Assembly (NCBI GenBank): GCA_016215645.1
Contig: JACRIX010000103.1
Span: 1 to 64,000, forward strand
DNA: 64,000 bases
Reading direction: 5' to 3'
Source of the DNA: Rhodocyclales bacterium
GTDB taxonomy: Bacteria > Pseudomonadota > Gammaproteobacteria > Burkholderiales > Rhodocyclaceae
Shown here piece after piece: positions 45,164-53,572 of the stretch. Position numbers and translations under genes: made by a program. The notes beneath the pieces are model-generated. The model ran no database searches and was not told the origin of the DNA. It saw only the letters and a program-made list of their open reading frames with translations. The first letter of the stretch is position 1, and each line of letters starts with the position of its first letter.

Positions 45164-46215
45164 CCTATCTCGTCAAACCCAAGCTGTTGCGGGCAGACGC
45201 ACCGCGCAATGCCCTGGGCTATACCCGCCGCGACTATGAAGGTGCGATCTCGACACTTTGCGCTGGTTGCGGCCATGATTCGATCAGCGCCGCCGTGGTT
45301 CAGGCCTGCTTTGATCTCGACATCGAGCCGCATCGCGTCGCCAAGCTCTCGGGCATCGGCTGCTCGTCGAAGACCCCGGATTATTTCCTGGGCAACTCCC
45401 ATGGCTTCAACACTACCCACGGGCGCATGCCGTCGGTACTGACCGGCGCGGCGCTGGCTAACCGCGACCTGATCTACATGGGCGTATCCGGCGACGGCGA
45501 CTCGGCGTCGATCGGCATCGGTCAGTTTGCGCACGCCATGCGTCGCGGCGTGAACATGACGTACATCGTCGAGAACAACGGCGTCTATGGCTTGACCAAG
45601 GGTCAGTTCTCGGCCACGGCAGACAAGGGTTCGAAGAGCAAGCGCGGAGTGGTGAACAGCGATACGCCAATCGATCTGGTTGCCCTGGCCTTGCAACTCG
45701 GCGCCAGCTATGTCGGTCGCAGTTTCTCGGGTGACAAGGAGCAGTTGATACCGCTGATCAAGGGGGCGCTGCGGCATCGAGGTCCGGCTTTCATCGACGT
45801 GATCAGCCCCTGCGTTACCTTCAATAACCACGCCGGTTCGACCAAGAGCTACGACTACGTGCGGGAGCATAACGAGGCGGTCAATCGTCTGGATTTCATC
45901 CTGCCGCGCGACAAGATCGAAGCCAGCTATCCGGCGGGTTCCCTGCGCCGCATCGTCCAGCACGACGGTTCCATCCTGCATTTGCGCAAACTGGAGGCGG
46001 ATTACGATCCTTCCGATCGGGTCGGCGCCATGAACTATTTGCAGGAAAGGCAGGCGCTGGGAGAAATCGTTACCGGCTTGCTCTACGTCGACAGCGGTGC
46101 CGTGGATTTGCACCGCCACCTGAACACCGTGGAAAAGCCGCTCAACCAGCTTGGTGACGCCTATCTCTGTCCCGGCAGCAAGGCGCTGGACGCGCTCAAC
46201 GCGGCCTTGCGCTGA
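45160..46215 (+). CDS. korB: 2-oxoglutarate oxidoreductase, beta (TPP-binding) subunit (KorB)
   Basis: This 351-residue protein has CAGCGHDSIS, SGIGCSSKTPDYFLG and the TPP-Mg motif GDGDSASIGIGQFAHA...VENNGVYGLTKGQ. It carries no ferredoxin domain, the Fe-S wiring being in korC. With KorA it oxidatively decarboxylates 2-oxoglutarate to succinyl-CoA. Substrate assignment (2-oxoglutarate rather than pyruvate or an aryl pyruvate) is by family resemblance. Confidence 0.92.
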   Translation: MTYLVKPKLLRADAPRNALGYTRRDYEGAISTLCAGCGHDSISAAVVQACFDLDIEPHRVAKLSGIGCSSKTPDYFLGNSHGFNTTHGRMPSVLTGAALANRDLIYMGVSGDGDSASIGIGQFAHAMRRGVNMTYIVENNGVYGLTKGQFSATADKGSKSKRGVVNSDTPIDLVALALQLGASYVGRSFSGDKEQLIPLIKGALRHRGPAFIDVISPCVTFNNHAGSTKSYDYVREHNEAVNRLDFILPRDKIEASYPAGSLRRIVQHDGSILHLRKLEADYDPSDRVGAMNYLQERQALGEIVTGLLYVDSGAVDLHRHLNTVEKPLNQLGDAYLCPGSKALDALNAALR

Positions 46216-46222
46216 ATTCCGC

Positions 46223-46258
46223 AATAGCGGCAGGCCTCGGCCCGCCGCTTATTCTTTT
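46223..46258. terminator. Bidirectional terminator between korB and the convergent protease gene
   Basis: AATAGCGGC (46223-46231) pairs with GCCGCTTATT (46244-46253, one bulge), and GGCC/GGCC pairs inside the loop. A CTTTT run follows on the plus strand. Confidence 0.55.
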
Positions 46259-47412
46259 GGCGGGCGCGGGCGCTTGCCGATGGTTACATCCAGAGCGACG
46301 TCGCGGCCTTCGCGCTTGACAGTGAAACGTGCTGCGCTGCCGGGCTGCAATGCGGCGATCAGGTCCAGCATTGCCTGGGCATCCTTGACCTTCTTGCCGC
46401 CGACCTGTATCAGCACATCGCCGGGCTTGATGCCCGCCTTGTCAGCCGGGCTGCCGCGCATCACGCCGGCAATCAGCGCACCGTCGGTGCCCGACAGCTT
46501 GAAGGACTCGGCGAGGTCCGGAGTCAGCTCCTGAACCTCGATGCCGACCCAGCCACGGGTGACGCCACCGGTTTTGACGATCTGTTCCATGATGCTTTTT
46601 GCCAGCGAGACCGGGATCGCAAAGCCGATGCCCATCGAGCCGCCGCTCTGTGAATAGATCGCGGTGTTGATGCCGATCAGGTGGCCATTGGCATCGACCA
46701 GTGCGCCGCCGGAATTGCCGGGATTGATCGCGGCATCGGTCTGGATGAAGTTTTCGAAGGTGTTGATGCCCAGGTGGGAGCGGCCGAGCGCAGAAACAAT
46801 CCCGGAAGTCACGGTCTGGCCGACGCCGAAGGGATTGCCGATGGCCAGCACCACGTCGCCGACGCGCAGGCTGTCGCTGCTGCCGAAAGTGATCACCGGC
46901 AGCTTGTGGTCGGCCGGGATGCGCAGCACGGCGAGGTCGGATTCCGGATCGGAGCCAACCACGCGGGCCTTGTACTTGCGTCCGTCATTGTGCGCGACTT
47001 CGATTTCGTCGGCACCGTCGATGACATGGAAATTGGTCAGGATGTAACCCTCGGGCGACACCACCACGCCGCTGCCGAGCCCCGATCGCCGCTGCGACTC
47101 CTCGCCAAAGCGGTCGCCGAAGAAGTGACGGAAGATCGGGTCGTTCATGAAGGGATGGCGGGCGCCCTTCACCTCCTGGCTGGTGAAGATATGCACCACC
47201 GCCGGTACCGCCTTCTTCGCCGCCTCGGCAAACGAGCCGGGACGGGTGGCGTCGGTACCGGGCAAGGCTTCGTGGACTGTCGCGATCTCGGCGATCCCTG
47301 CGCCGGTGGCGGGTAGTTGGGCAAGCCATTCGGGCTTCAGTGTCTTGACCACGAACAGGATGGCCACGCAGACGGTCACGGTTTGGGCAAAAGTCAGCCA
47401 GAGGCGGCGCAT
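46249..47412 (-). CDS. DegS/AlgW-like membrane-anchored serine protease
   Basis: This is a 387-residue HtrA-family protein: an N-terminal membrane anchor (TFAQTVTVCVAILFVVKTL), a trypsin-like domain with catalytic His in TNFHVID, Asp in DPESDLAVL and Ser in GNSGGAL, and one PDZ domain (GVMRGSPADKAGIKPGDVLIQ). A single PDZ and a retained anchor point to the DegS/AlgW type, which senses misfolded outer-membrane proteins and starts the sigma-E cascade. The anti-sigma factor is not in the window. ATG 47412 is only 19 bp from the divergent Nif3 start. Confidence 0.9.
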   Translation of the reverse strand: MRRLWLTFAQTVTVCVAILFVVKTLKPEWLAQLPATGAGIAEIATVHEALPGTDATRPGSFAEAAKKAVPAVVHIFTSQEVKGARHPFMNDPIFRHFFGDRFGEESQRRSGLGSGVVVSPEGYILTNFHVIDGADEIEVAHNDGRKYKARVVGSDPESDLAVLRIPADHKLPVITFGSSDSLRVGDVVLAIGNPFGVGQTVTSGIVSALGRSHLGINTFENFIQTDAAINPGNSGGALVDANGHLIGINTAIYSQSGGSMGIGFAIPVSLAKSIMEQIVKTGGVTRGWVGIEVQELTPDLAESFKLSGTDGALIAGVMRGSPADKAGIKPGDVLIQVGGKKVKDAQAMLDLIAALQPGSAARFTVKREGRDVALDVTIGKRPRPPKE

Positions 47413-47431
47413 AATCGGAATTTTCGGCGGG

Positions 47432-48202
47432 ATGAAGGCGATGGCTGGCAAGGCGTTGGGACGGGATGAACTACGCGCTTTTCTCGACAGGGAGCTTGAT
47501 GCAGCGCAGTTTCGCGATTATTGCCCAAACGGTCTGCAAGTGGAAGGCTGTGAACAGGTCCGACGCGTGGTCTGCGGCGTGACGGCCAGCCAGGCATTGA
47601 TCGAGTCCGCCATCGAGCGCCAGGCCGATGCGTTGCTGGTGCATCACGGCTGGTTCTGGAAGTCGGAGGATGGACGTGTCACCGGATATCGCAAACAGCG
47701 CATGGCGCGCCTGCTGGCGCATGACATCAGCCTGTTTGCCTATCATTTGCCGCTCGACGCGCATCCCGTGCTGGGGAACAACGCCCAGCTCGCGGCACGC
47801 CTGGGCTGGACTGTCGAAGGACGCTTTGCGGAGCAGGAAATCGGCTTTTTCGGCGTACCGCCAGCGCCGACTTCCGTTGCCGAACTGTCCCACCATGTCG
47901 CCCTCACGTTGGGGCGCGAGCCCCAGCTGATCGGAGATCCGGATCGAATCGTGAAGCGTGTTGCCTGGTGCAGCGGCGGAGCGCAGGATTACTTTGAAGA
48001 TGCATTGACGACGGGTGCCGACCTGTTTCTGTCGGGCGAGATTTCGGAACAGACGGTACATATGGCGCGGGAAACCGGAATGGCGTTTCTGGCAGCCGGA
48101 CACCACGCGACCGAACGCTATGGCGTCATGGCGTTGGGCCGGCACCTGGCAGCCCAATTCGACATTGAATGCGAATTCATCGACCTTCACAACCCGGTCT
48201 GA
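47432..48202 (+). CDS. Nif3-like dinuclear metal center protein (YbgI family)
   Basis: This 256-residue protein has the Nif3 metal ligands in LLVHHGWFW, AYHLPLDAHP and the C-terminal GHHATERYGV, plus CSGGAQDYFEDAL. The family binds two metals; its role is not settled. Residues ~140-147 are GVPPAPTS, from a copy of the dispersed repeat (47851-47875). ATG 47432 follows GGCGGG; ATG 47441 is also possible. Confidence 0.9.
   Translation: MKAMAGKALGRDELRAFLDRELDAAQFRDYCPNGLQVEGCEQVRRVVCGVTASQALIESAIERQADALLVHHGWFWKSEDGRVTGYRKQRMARLLAHDISLFAYHLPLDAHPVLGNNAQLAARLGWTVEGRFAEQEIGFFGVPPAPTSVAELSHHVALTLGREPQLIGDPDRIVKRVAWCSGGAQDYFEDALTTGADLFLSGEISEQTVHMARETGMAFLAAGHHATERYGVMALGRHLAAQFDIECEFIDLHNPV
47851..47875 (+). 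repeat. Dispersed short repeat inside the Nif3-like gene
   Basis: CGGCGTACCGCCAGCGCCGA followed by CTTCC. Read as G-V-P-P-A-P-T-S. Confidence 0.6.
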
Positions 48203-48211
48203 CGGTGTTTG

Positions 48212-48694
48212 CTATTGCAGGCGGAAACTGACCGGAAACAGCAGCTGGTGCTTCGTCCCCGGCAGCCTGCCAATCCTGCGCGCCGCGTCGAGCGCGGCCT
48301 GGTCGAGAAGCGCATGGCCGGAACTGCGGGCGATGTCCACCGAGGCGAGCTGGCCGTGATCGGTCAGGGTGAGCAGAAGAATGACTTCGCCCTCGATGCC
48401 ACGCGCTACGGCTTCCGGCGGATAGAACAGGTGGGGCGTCAATGCCGCCTCGGCGCGATGCAGCGCAGCGCCTTGTAGCGACTGTGGCTTGGGTAGAGGC
48501 GGCTCCACCGAGTCGGGCGTCGCGGCGGCGGAGCTGAGATTGTCTTCCGTGGCAAGCGCTTCCTCGGGTACCAACAGACGGGCCTCGATGCGTGGTTGAG
48601 CCAGGATGGCCGGACGGGTCGCGAACCATGCCGGGCCGAGGATGATCAGGGCGTGCAGGATAATGCTCGACAAAAATGCGGTGTAGAGGGGCAT
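48212..48694 (-). CDS. TonB-family energy transducer-like protein
   Basis: This is a ~160-residue protein: an N-terminal anchor (YTAFLSSIILHALIILGPAWF), a short Pro/Ala periplasmic linker and a TonB C-terminal domain (YPPEAVARGIEGEVILLLTL, SSGHALLDQAALDAARRI). It lacks the long Pro-Lys spacer of classical TonB, and exbB/exbD are not adjacent, so it may serve a different transporter. The start is uncertain: ATG 48694 sits 7 nt after TAGAAT; an in-frame ATG at 48718 would lengthen it by eight residues. Confidence 0.75.
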   Translation of the reverse strand: MPLYTAFLSSIILHALIILGPAWFATRPAILAQPRIEARLLVPEEALATEDNLSSAAATPDSVEPPLPKPQSLQGAALHRAEAALTPHLFYPPEAVARGIEGEVILLLTLTDHGQLASVDIARSSGHALLDQAALDAARRIGRLPGTKHQLLFPVSFRLQ

Positions 48695-48816
48695 CGCAGG
48701 GATTCTAGTTCGCGTCATGCCACATCACGTGCCAGGCAGCGCCTGCGGCCCGTTGTATTGGTATACCCGCGAAGGGATATCGTCCGCCCAATCATGGCGG
48801 ACCTATACTTCAAACC

Positions 48817-50025
48817 GTGGAAAAATTTTGCGTTGCGTTTCTATTTGCTTTGCTCCCGCTTGTGGTGTCGGCGGCGAGTCTGCCCGATCCGGTAAGGTTT
48901 TCCGTGGTGATCGAGCAAGGCGATCTGCGTTCGGCGCGTGAGTGGCTGGACAGCGGGCTGTCACCGGATTTCGAAGGGGCAACCATCGGCAGCGGCCTGA
49001 TGATCGGGGCGTGGGAAGGCAGTATCCCGATGATGGAGTTGTTCCATTCGCGCGGTGCTGACATCAATAAAACCAACAGGCTTGGCGAGCAGGCTTTGCT
49101 GCATGCTGCCTGGCGCGGCAAACTCGCGGCTGTGAAATGGTTGATCGATCGCGGTGCCCGGCCCAATCGCGATGGCAGCGAGTGGTCGGCATTGCATTAC
49201 GCGGTATTCGCCGGGCACGCCGAGGTCGCCAGCTTTCTGTTGGCGCGGGGGGCGGATATCAATGCCTTGTCCACCAACGGTTCGACCCCGCTGATGATGG
49301 CCGCCCGCGAAGGGCACGAGGGCATTGCGCGATCCTTGCTGACGGCTGGGGCGCGGCGCGACATCGTCAATGACCACGGCGAAAATGCGCTGCATTGGGC
49401 GATGCGCCAGAACAATCTGAGCATCGCACGGGAGATCGGTGGTACCGAGCGTTTCGGCGTCGCCGCGTCGCGGCCGGCAGCAAGCTGGGGCCCCGCAGTC
49501 CGTTCGCAGCCCGTGCCGGACCGTGCCGAGTCGCTGATGGCGGCGGCGCGCCGCATGGAAGCCGAAGGCCGGCGCGACGAAGCCCTGAACCTGTACCGGG
49601 CGGCACTTGCGGCCATACGTCAGGCGGACGCGGCGCGCAAGATTGCGCCCGCCCGGGCGCGCGCCGCGACCGGGATGGTGATCACGGCGAGGCGAGACCG
49701 ACCGGAAGCGCAATCCGCCGCAATTCGCTACGCGACTCCGGCGTATCCCGACACGGCGAGTGTTGGCGCAGGTGACCCGAGCGCGCAACAAGGCGCTGGA
49801 GCAACGCTTCGCGCCGTCGCGGGTGGCGGTGCGGCGACGGCTGACGTAGCGGAAAGCTGGCTGCGCCGGGCCCGCGACCTGGAAGCGGCGGGCAAACGCA
49901 AAGAAGCCTTGCAAGCCTATCGCCAGGCGGCTGCAAGCTTGCGAGCGGCGTCAACGGCTTCCGGCAGAGATCCCAGTCCGGGCCTGACACCCGTATCCGG
50001 CGGTGGGCCTGCACCACCCCCTTAG
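48817..50025 (+). CDS. Secreted ankyrin-repeat protein with TPR-like C-terminus
   Basis: This is a 402-residue protein. A GTG start is followed by a signal peptide (FLFALLPLVVSAAS) and about five ankyrin repeats (residues ~30-200; ALLHAAWRGKLAAVKWLIDRGA, ALHYAVFAGHAEVASFLLARGADIN, PLMMAAREGHEGIARSLLTAGA). Two similar helical units then occur, AAARRMEAEGRRDEALNLYRAALAAI and RRARDLEAAGKRKEALQAYRQAAASL (each split here at under 20), which look like single TPR hairpins separated by a low-complexity linker. It is probably a periplasmic interaction protein. TATACT ends 7 nt before the GTG and no SD is visible. Confidence 0.78.
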   Translation: MEKFCVAFLFALLPLVVSAASLPDPVRFSVVIEQGDLRSAREWLDSGLSPDFEGATIGSGLMIGAWEGSIPMMELFHSRGADINKTNRLGEQALLHAAWRGKLAAVKWLIDRGARPNRDGSEWSALHYAVFAGHAEVASFLLARGADINALSTNGSTPLMMAAREGHEGIARSLLTAGARRDIVNDHGENALHWAMRQNNLSIAREIGGTERFGVAASRPAASWGPAVRSQPVPDRAESLMAAARRMEAEGRRDEALNLYRAALAAIRQADAARKIAPARARAATGMVITARRDRPEAQSAAIRYATPAYPDTASVGAGDPSAQQGAGATLRAVAGGGAATADVAESWLRRARDLEAAGKRKEALQAYRQAAASLRAASTASGRDPSPGLTPVSGGGPAPPP

Positions 50026-50048
50026 GGCGTTGGCGGCGCAGGAAACAA

Positions 50049-50085
50049 TTGACAACTAAAGTAAAAAATATTACGATAAGCGTAA
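50049..50085 (+). promoter_or_regulatory. Promoter and candidate operator of the aromatic catabolic cluster
   Basis: TTGACA (50049-50054) and TACGAT (50072-50077) are 17 bp apart in an unusually AT-rich stretch. The inverted repeat TTACG-ATAAG-CGTAA (50071-50085) covers the -10 and start region, a repressor-type position; a third TTACG follows at 50091-50095. No regulator gene is adjacent. Confidence 0.6.
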
Positions 50086-50130
50086 CTGGATTACGAAAAA
50101 AGAAATCACAACCATCCCCGAGGAGCTGTC

Positions 50131-51096
50131 ATGAGCGAAAAGAAGTTCGCCTCCCACGCCGACCTGGAGCAGAAAAGGGTCTCCTTCGAACAACTCTCGG
50201 ACAACGCCTGGGCCTATACGGCCGAAGGCGACCCCAATAACGGCGTGGTCATTGGCGACGATGCCGTGATGATCATCGACGCCACGGCGACGCCGGTGAT
50301 GGCCCAGGACGTGGTGCGCCGCGTGCGCCAGGTCACCGACAAGCCGATCAAGTACGTCACGCTGACGCACTACCATGCGGTGCGCGTCCTCGGCGCGTCG
50401 GGTTACAAGGTCCACGGCTTGCAGGACATCATTGCTTCCAGGCCGACCTACGAACTCATCGTCGAGCGCGGTCAGCAGGACATGGATTCCGAGATCGGCC
50501 GCTTTCCCCGCCTGTTCAATGCCGTCGAAAGCGTACCGGGCCTGACCTGGCCGAGCGTGGTCGTCGACGGCGAACTGACGCTGTGGATGGGCGACCTGGA
50601 AGTGAAGATCTGGCATCCCGGTCGCGGCCACACCAGGGGCGACACCGTGGTCTGGTTGCCGCAGCAGAAGATCCTGTTCTCCGGCGACCTGGTCGAGGCC
50701 GATGCCGCCTGCTACACCGGTGACGCCTATCTCGCCGATTGGCCGTCGACGCTCGACAAGCTGGCCGCCCTGAAGCCCGAAAAGTTGATACCCGGGCGCG
50801 GTCCGGCGCTGATGAATCCGCAGCAAGTGCAGCGTGGCCTGGCCTACACCCGCGATTTCGTCTCGACACTGTTCCGCAGCGCACAGGAAGCCGTGGCGCA
50901 GGGCATGGACCTCGCCGCCTGCATGACGCACACGCGCCGCGCGATGGACCCGAAGTTCGGCCAGGTGTTCATCTACGAGCACTGCCTGCCCTTCGATGTG
51001 ACCCGCGCCCATGATGAAGCCTCCGGCATCACGGACCCGCGCATCTGGACGGCGGAGCGCGACCAGCAGATGTGGCATGCGCTGCAGGTGGTCTGA
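50131..51096 (+). CDS. MBL-fold metallo-hydrolase with altered metal motif
   Basis: This is a 321-residue metallo-beta-lactamase-fold protein. The expected HxHxDH reads HYHAVR (~residue 80), so the Asp and third His are replaced. Later ligand candidates are present: HPGRGHTRGD, SGDLVEAD and IPGRGP. It opens the aromatic cluster and may hydrolyse a ring-cleavage product or thioester; the altered motif suggests a one-metal enzyme or different chemistry. AGGAGCTGTC precedes the ATG. Confidence 0.82.
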   Translation: MSEKKFASHADLEQKRVSFEQLSDNAWAYTAEGDPNNGVVIGDDAVMIIDATATPVMAQDVVRRVRQVTDKPIKYVTLTHYHAVRVLGASGYKVHGLQDIIASRPTYELIVERGQQDMDSEIGRFPRLFNAVESVPGLTWPSVVVDGELTLWMGDLEVKIWHPGRGHTRGDTVVWLPQQKILFSGDLVEADAACYTGDAYLADWPSTLDKLAALKPEKLIPGRGPALMNPQQVQRGLAYTRDFVSTLFRSAQEAVAQGMDLAACMTHTRRAMDPKFGQVFIYEHCLPFDVTRAHDEASGITDPRIWTAERDQQMWHALQVV

Positions 51097-51108
51097 GGCA
51101 GGGCGACC

Positions 51109-52767
51109 ATGCTGAAGACCTATACCTATCCGAAATACGCTTACCGCACGCCGCCCGAGATCGCCAGCGGCAAGGTCCTGAAGCTGCCGGTCGTCGTCGT
51201 CGGCGCCGGCCCCGTTGGCCTGGGCATGGCGCTGGATCTGGATTTGCAGGGCATCCCCGTGGTCTTGCTGGACGAGGACGACACGGTGTCGATCGGCTCG
51301 CGCGGTGTTTGCTACGCCAAGCGCGCGCTGGAAATCCTCGATCGCTACGGTGTCGGCGATGCGGTCTGCGCCAAGGGCGTGTCCTGGAACGTCGGCCGCA
51401 CCTTCTTCCGCGAAAGCGAGGTGTACAACTTCAATCTGGTTCCCGAACCCGATCATCATCGGCCGGGGATGGTGAACCTCCAGCAGTACTACCTCGAGGA
51501 ATACCTGGTGACACAGGCCGCCTCGCGCCCGGGTATCGACCTGCGCTGGACGAACAAGGTGGTTTCGGTGGCGCAGGCCGCCTCGGGCGTGGCGCTGAAG
51601 GTGGAAACGCCTGACGGCATGTACACCGTCGAGGCCGACTGGCTGATTGCCGCCGATGGTGCGCGCAGCCCGATCCGTCGCATGCTCGGGCTGGAAGTCG
51701 AAGGCAAGATCTTCATGGATCGCTTCCTTATCGCCGATGTGGTGATGAAGGCGGATTTCCCGGCGGAGCGCTGGTTCTGGTTCGATCCGCCCTTCCATCC
51801 CAACCAGTCGGTACTGCTGCACAAGCAGACCGACAGTGTGTTCCGCATCGATTTCCAGCTCGGCTGGGATGCTGATCCCGAGGAGGAGAAAAAGCCGGAG
51901 AACGTGCTGCCGCGGATCAGGGCCATGCTGGGAGACGAACGCGAGTTCGAACTGGAATGGGTCAGCGTCTATACCTTCCAATGCCGCCGCATGGGCCGTT
52001 TCAACCACGGTCGCGTGCTCTTCGTCGGCGACGCGGCGCACCAGGTATCGCCCTTCGGTGCGCGCGGCGCCAACTCCGGCCTGCAGGATGCCGACAACCT
52101 GGGCTGGAAGCTCAAACTGGTAGTGGACGGCAAGGCTCCCGCCAGCCTGCTCGACAGTTATAGCGAAGAGCGTGTCTACGCCGCCGACGAGAACCTGATG
52201 AACTCGACGCGCTCGACGGATTTCATCACACCCAAGAGTCGTGCCAGCCGAACTTTCCGCAATGCTGCCTTGGGTTTGGCCAAGGACCACGCCTTCGGCC
52301 GAGCCCTGGTCAATTCCGGGCGGCTGTCGGTACCGTCTTACCTGGTCGCGTCCAGCCTCAACACACCGGACGAGGACAGCTTTGCCGGGCGCATGCTGCC
52401 GGGAGCGCCTATGGACGACGCGCCGATCGAGCAGGACGGTATACCCGGCTGGCTGCTGCAAAGCACCGGCAATCGCTTCCAAATGATGGTCTTCGTCGAC
52501 GATCCCGCGACCGTGGATGTCGCGGCGCTGTCGGCCCTGGACTGTGACGGCATCCGCGTCGAACCCTTGATCATCTCGCGCCGTGCCGTGAGCGCCGACT
52601 CCCTGGCCTGCATTTACGATGTACGCGGCGTGACCTACCAGCGCTACGACGCCCGGCCCGGCACCGCCTACCTGATTCGTCCCGACCAGCACGTCGCGGC
52701 GCGCTGGCGCGGCGTCGACGCTGCGAAACTGCGCGCCGCCGTGGCTCGTGCCTGCGGCCGGTCCTGA
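51109..52767 (+). CDS. Class A FAD-dependent aromatic monooxygenase
   Basis: This 552-residue flavoprotein has FAD motif VVGAGPVGLGMALDL, the DG motif AADGARSPIRRMLGL and the GD motif VLFVGDAAHQVSPFGARGANSGLQDADN. A thioredoxin-like C-terminal domain follows, as in MhpA/phenol-hydroxylase types. It should hydroxylate a phenolic substrate with NAD(P)H and O2. It starts 12 nt after the MBL gene. Substrate cannot be read from sequence. Near residue 492 RRAVSADS is encoded by a variant of the dispersed repeat. Confidence 0.88.
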   Translation: MLKTYTYPKYAYRTPPEIASGKVLKLPVVVVGAGPVGLGMALDLDLQGIPVVLLDEDDTVSIGSRGVCYAKRALEILDRYGVGDAVCAKGVSWNVGRTFFRESEVYNFNLVPEPDHHRPGMVNLQQYYLEEYLVTQAASRPGIDLRWTNKVVSVAQAASGVALKVETPDGMYTVEADWLIAADGARSPIRRMLGLEVEGKIFMDRFLIADVVMKADFPAERWFWFDPPFHPNQSVLLHKQTDSVFRIDFQLGWDADPEEEKKPENVLPRIRAMLGDEREFELEWVSVYTFQCRRMGRFNHGRVLFVGDAAHQVSPFGARGANSGLQDADNLGWKLKLVVDGKAPASLLDSYSEERVYAADENLMNSTRSTDFITPKSRASRTFRNAALGLAKDHAFGRALVNSGRLSVPSYLVASSLNTPDEDSFAGRMLPGAPMDDAPIEQDGIPGWLLQSTGNRFQMMVFVDDPATVDVAALSALDCDGIRVEPLIISRRAVSADSLACIYDVRGVTYQRYDARPGTAYLIRPDQHVAARWRGVDAAKLRAAVARACGRS

Positions 52768-52778
52768 AAGGAATCCCC

Positions 52779-53003
52779 ATGGTCCTGAACCTGAACCCGA
52801 ATCTGTCCGAAGCCGGCAAGCGCTACTTCAATGCCTATTCGCCTGGCGACGATTTTTACGAACTGCTGATCGGCGCCCATCGCGATCTGTCGGACGAGCA
52901 ATCCGAACTGCTCAATGCCCGCCTGATCCTGCTGCTGGCCAACCACATCGGCGACATCGGCACGCTGCGCGAAGCGCTCGCCGTGGCCCGCGAAGGAGTC
53001 TGA
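52779..53003 (+). CDS. Small DUF2783-type protein
   Basis: This 74-residue acidic helical protein (LNPNLSEAGKRYFNAYSPGD, DDFYELLIGAHRDLSDEQS) has no catalytic motif that I recognise. AAAGGAATCCCC precedes the ATG and the VOC gene begins three bases after its stop. It resembles the small DUF2783 proteins that sit next to this type of monooxygenase. It may be an accessory or small subunit, but this is only context. Confidence 0.7.
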   Translation: MVLNLNPNLSEAGKRYFNAYSPGDDFYELLIGAHRDLSDEQSELLNARLILLLANHIGDIGTLREALAVAREGV

Positions 53004-53005
53004 AC

Positions 53006-53572
53006 ATGGGAAGCCCTCTGGTCAGGAAAGTGCACCACGTCGCCTATCGCTGCACGGATGCCAAGGCAACCGTCGAGTGGTATGGCAAGTACCTGGGCAT
53101 GAAATTCATCCTCGCCATCGCCGAGGATGCCGTGCCATCAACCGGCGAGGCCGACCCCTACATGCACGTCTTCCTCGATGCCGGCGGGGGCAACATCCTC
53201 GCCTTTTTCGAGCTGCCGACCCGACCAGGGATGGGCCGCGATCCGAACACGCCGGCGTGGACCCAGCACCTGGCGCTGGAAGTCGCCTCAATGGAGGAGT
53301 TGCTGGCGGCCAAGGCGAGGCTCGAAGCCGACGGCATCGAGGTGGTCGGGCCGACCGACCATGCATTATTCCTGTCGATCTACTTTTTCGACCCGAGCGG
53401 CCATCGCCTGGAGCTTGCCTTCAATACCGATACACCGGAAATGATGCGGCGGTTGGACGAGGTCAAGTGGGACATGCTCAACGAGTGGGCGGTGACAAAA
53501 AAGGCACCGCAGCACGCGCGCTGGATGCATGACGGCAGCTACAAGACCTGGGGCATGGGAACCTCTGAATAG
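53006..53572 (+). CDS. VOC-superfamily protein, candidate ring-cleavage dioxygenase or isomerase
   Basis: This 188-residue protein has two beta-alpha-beta-beta-beta modules and the full VOC metal triad: His in VHHVAY, His in TQHLALEV and Glu in GHRLELAF. In a cluster with a ring monooxygenase, an FAH-type hydrolase and MaiA, but no cupin gentisate or homogentisate dioxygenase, it is the only candidate in view for opening the ring. The last four codons and stop (GTSE*) lie in the left terminal repeat of the MITE at 53558, so the original C-terminus may have differed. Confidence 0.78.
   Translation: MGSPLVRKVHHVAYRCTDAKATVEWYGKYLGMKFILAIAEDAVPSTGEADPYMHVFLDAGGGNILAFFELPTRPGMGRDPNTPAWTQHLALEVASMEELLAAKARLEADGIEVVGPTDHALFLSIYFFDPSGHRLELAFNTDTPEMMRRLDEVKWDMLNEWAVTKKAPQHARWMHDGSYKTWGMGTSE

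Noticed and set aside
50071-52692. Very long antisense open frame opposite the MBL and monooxygenase genes (similar ones at 42863-44749, 41952-43280 and 28126-29598)
   Set aside because: These are mirror frames of GC-rich real genes; their products are His/Arg/Gly-rich with no family motif, while the plus-strand products have clear domains.
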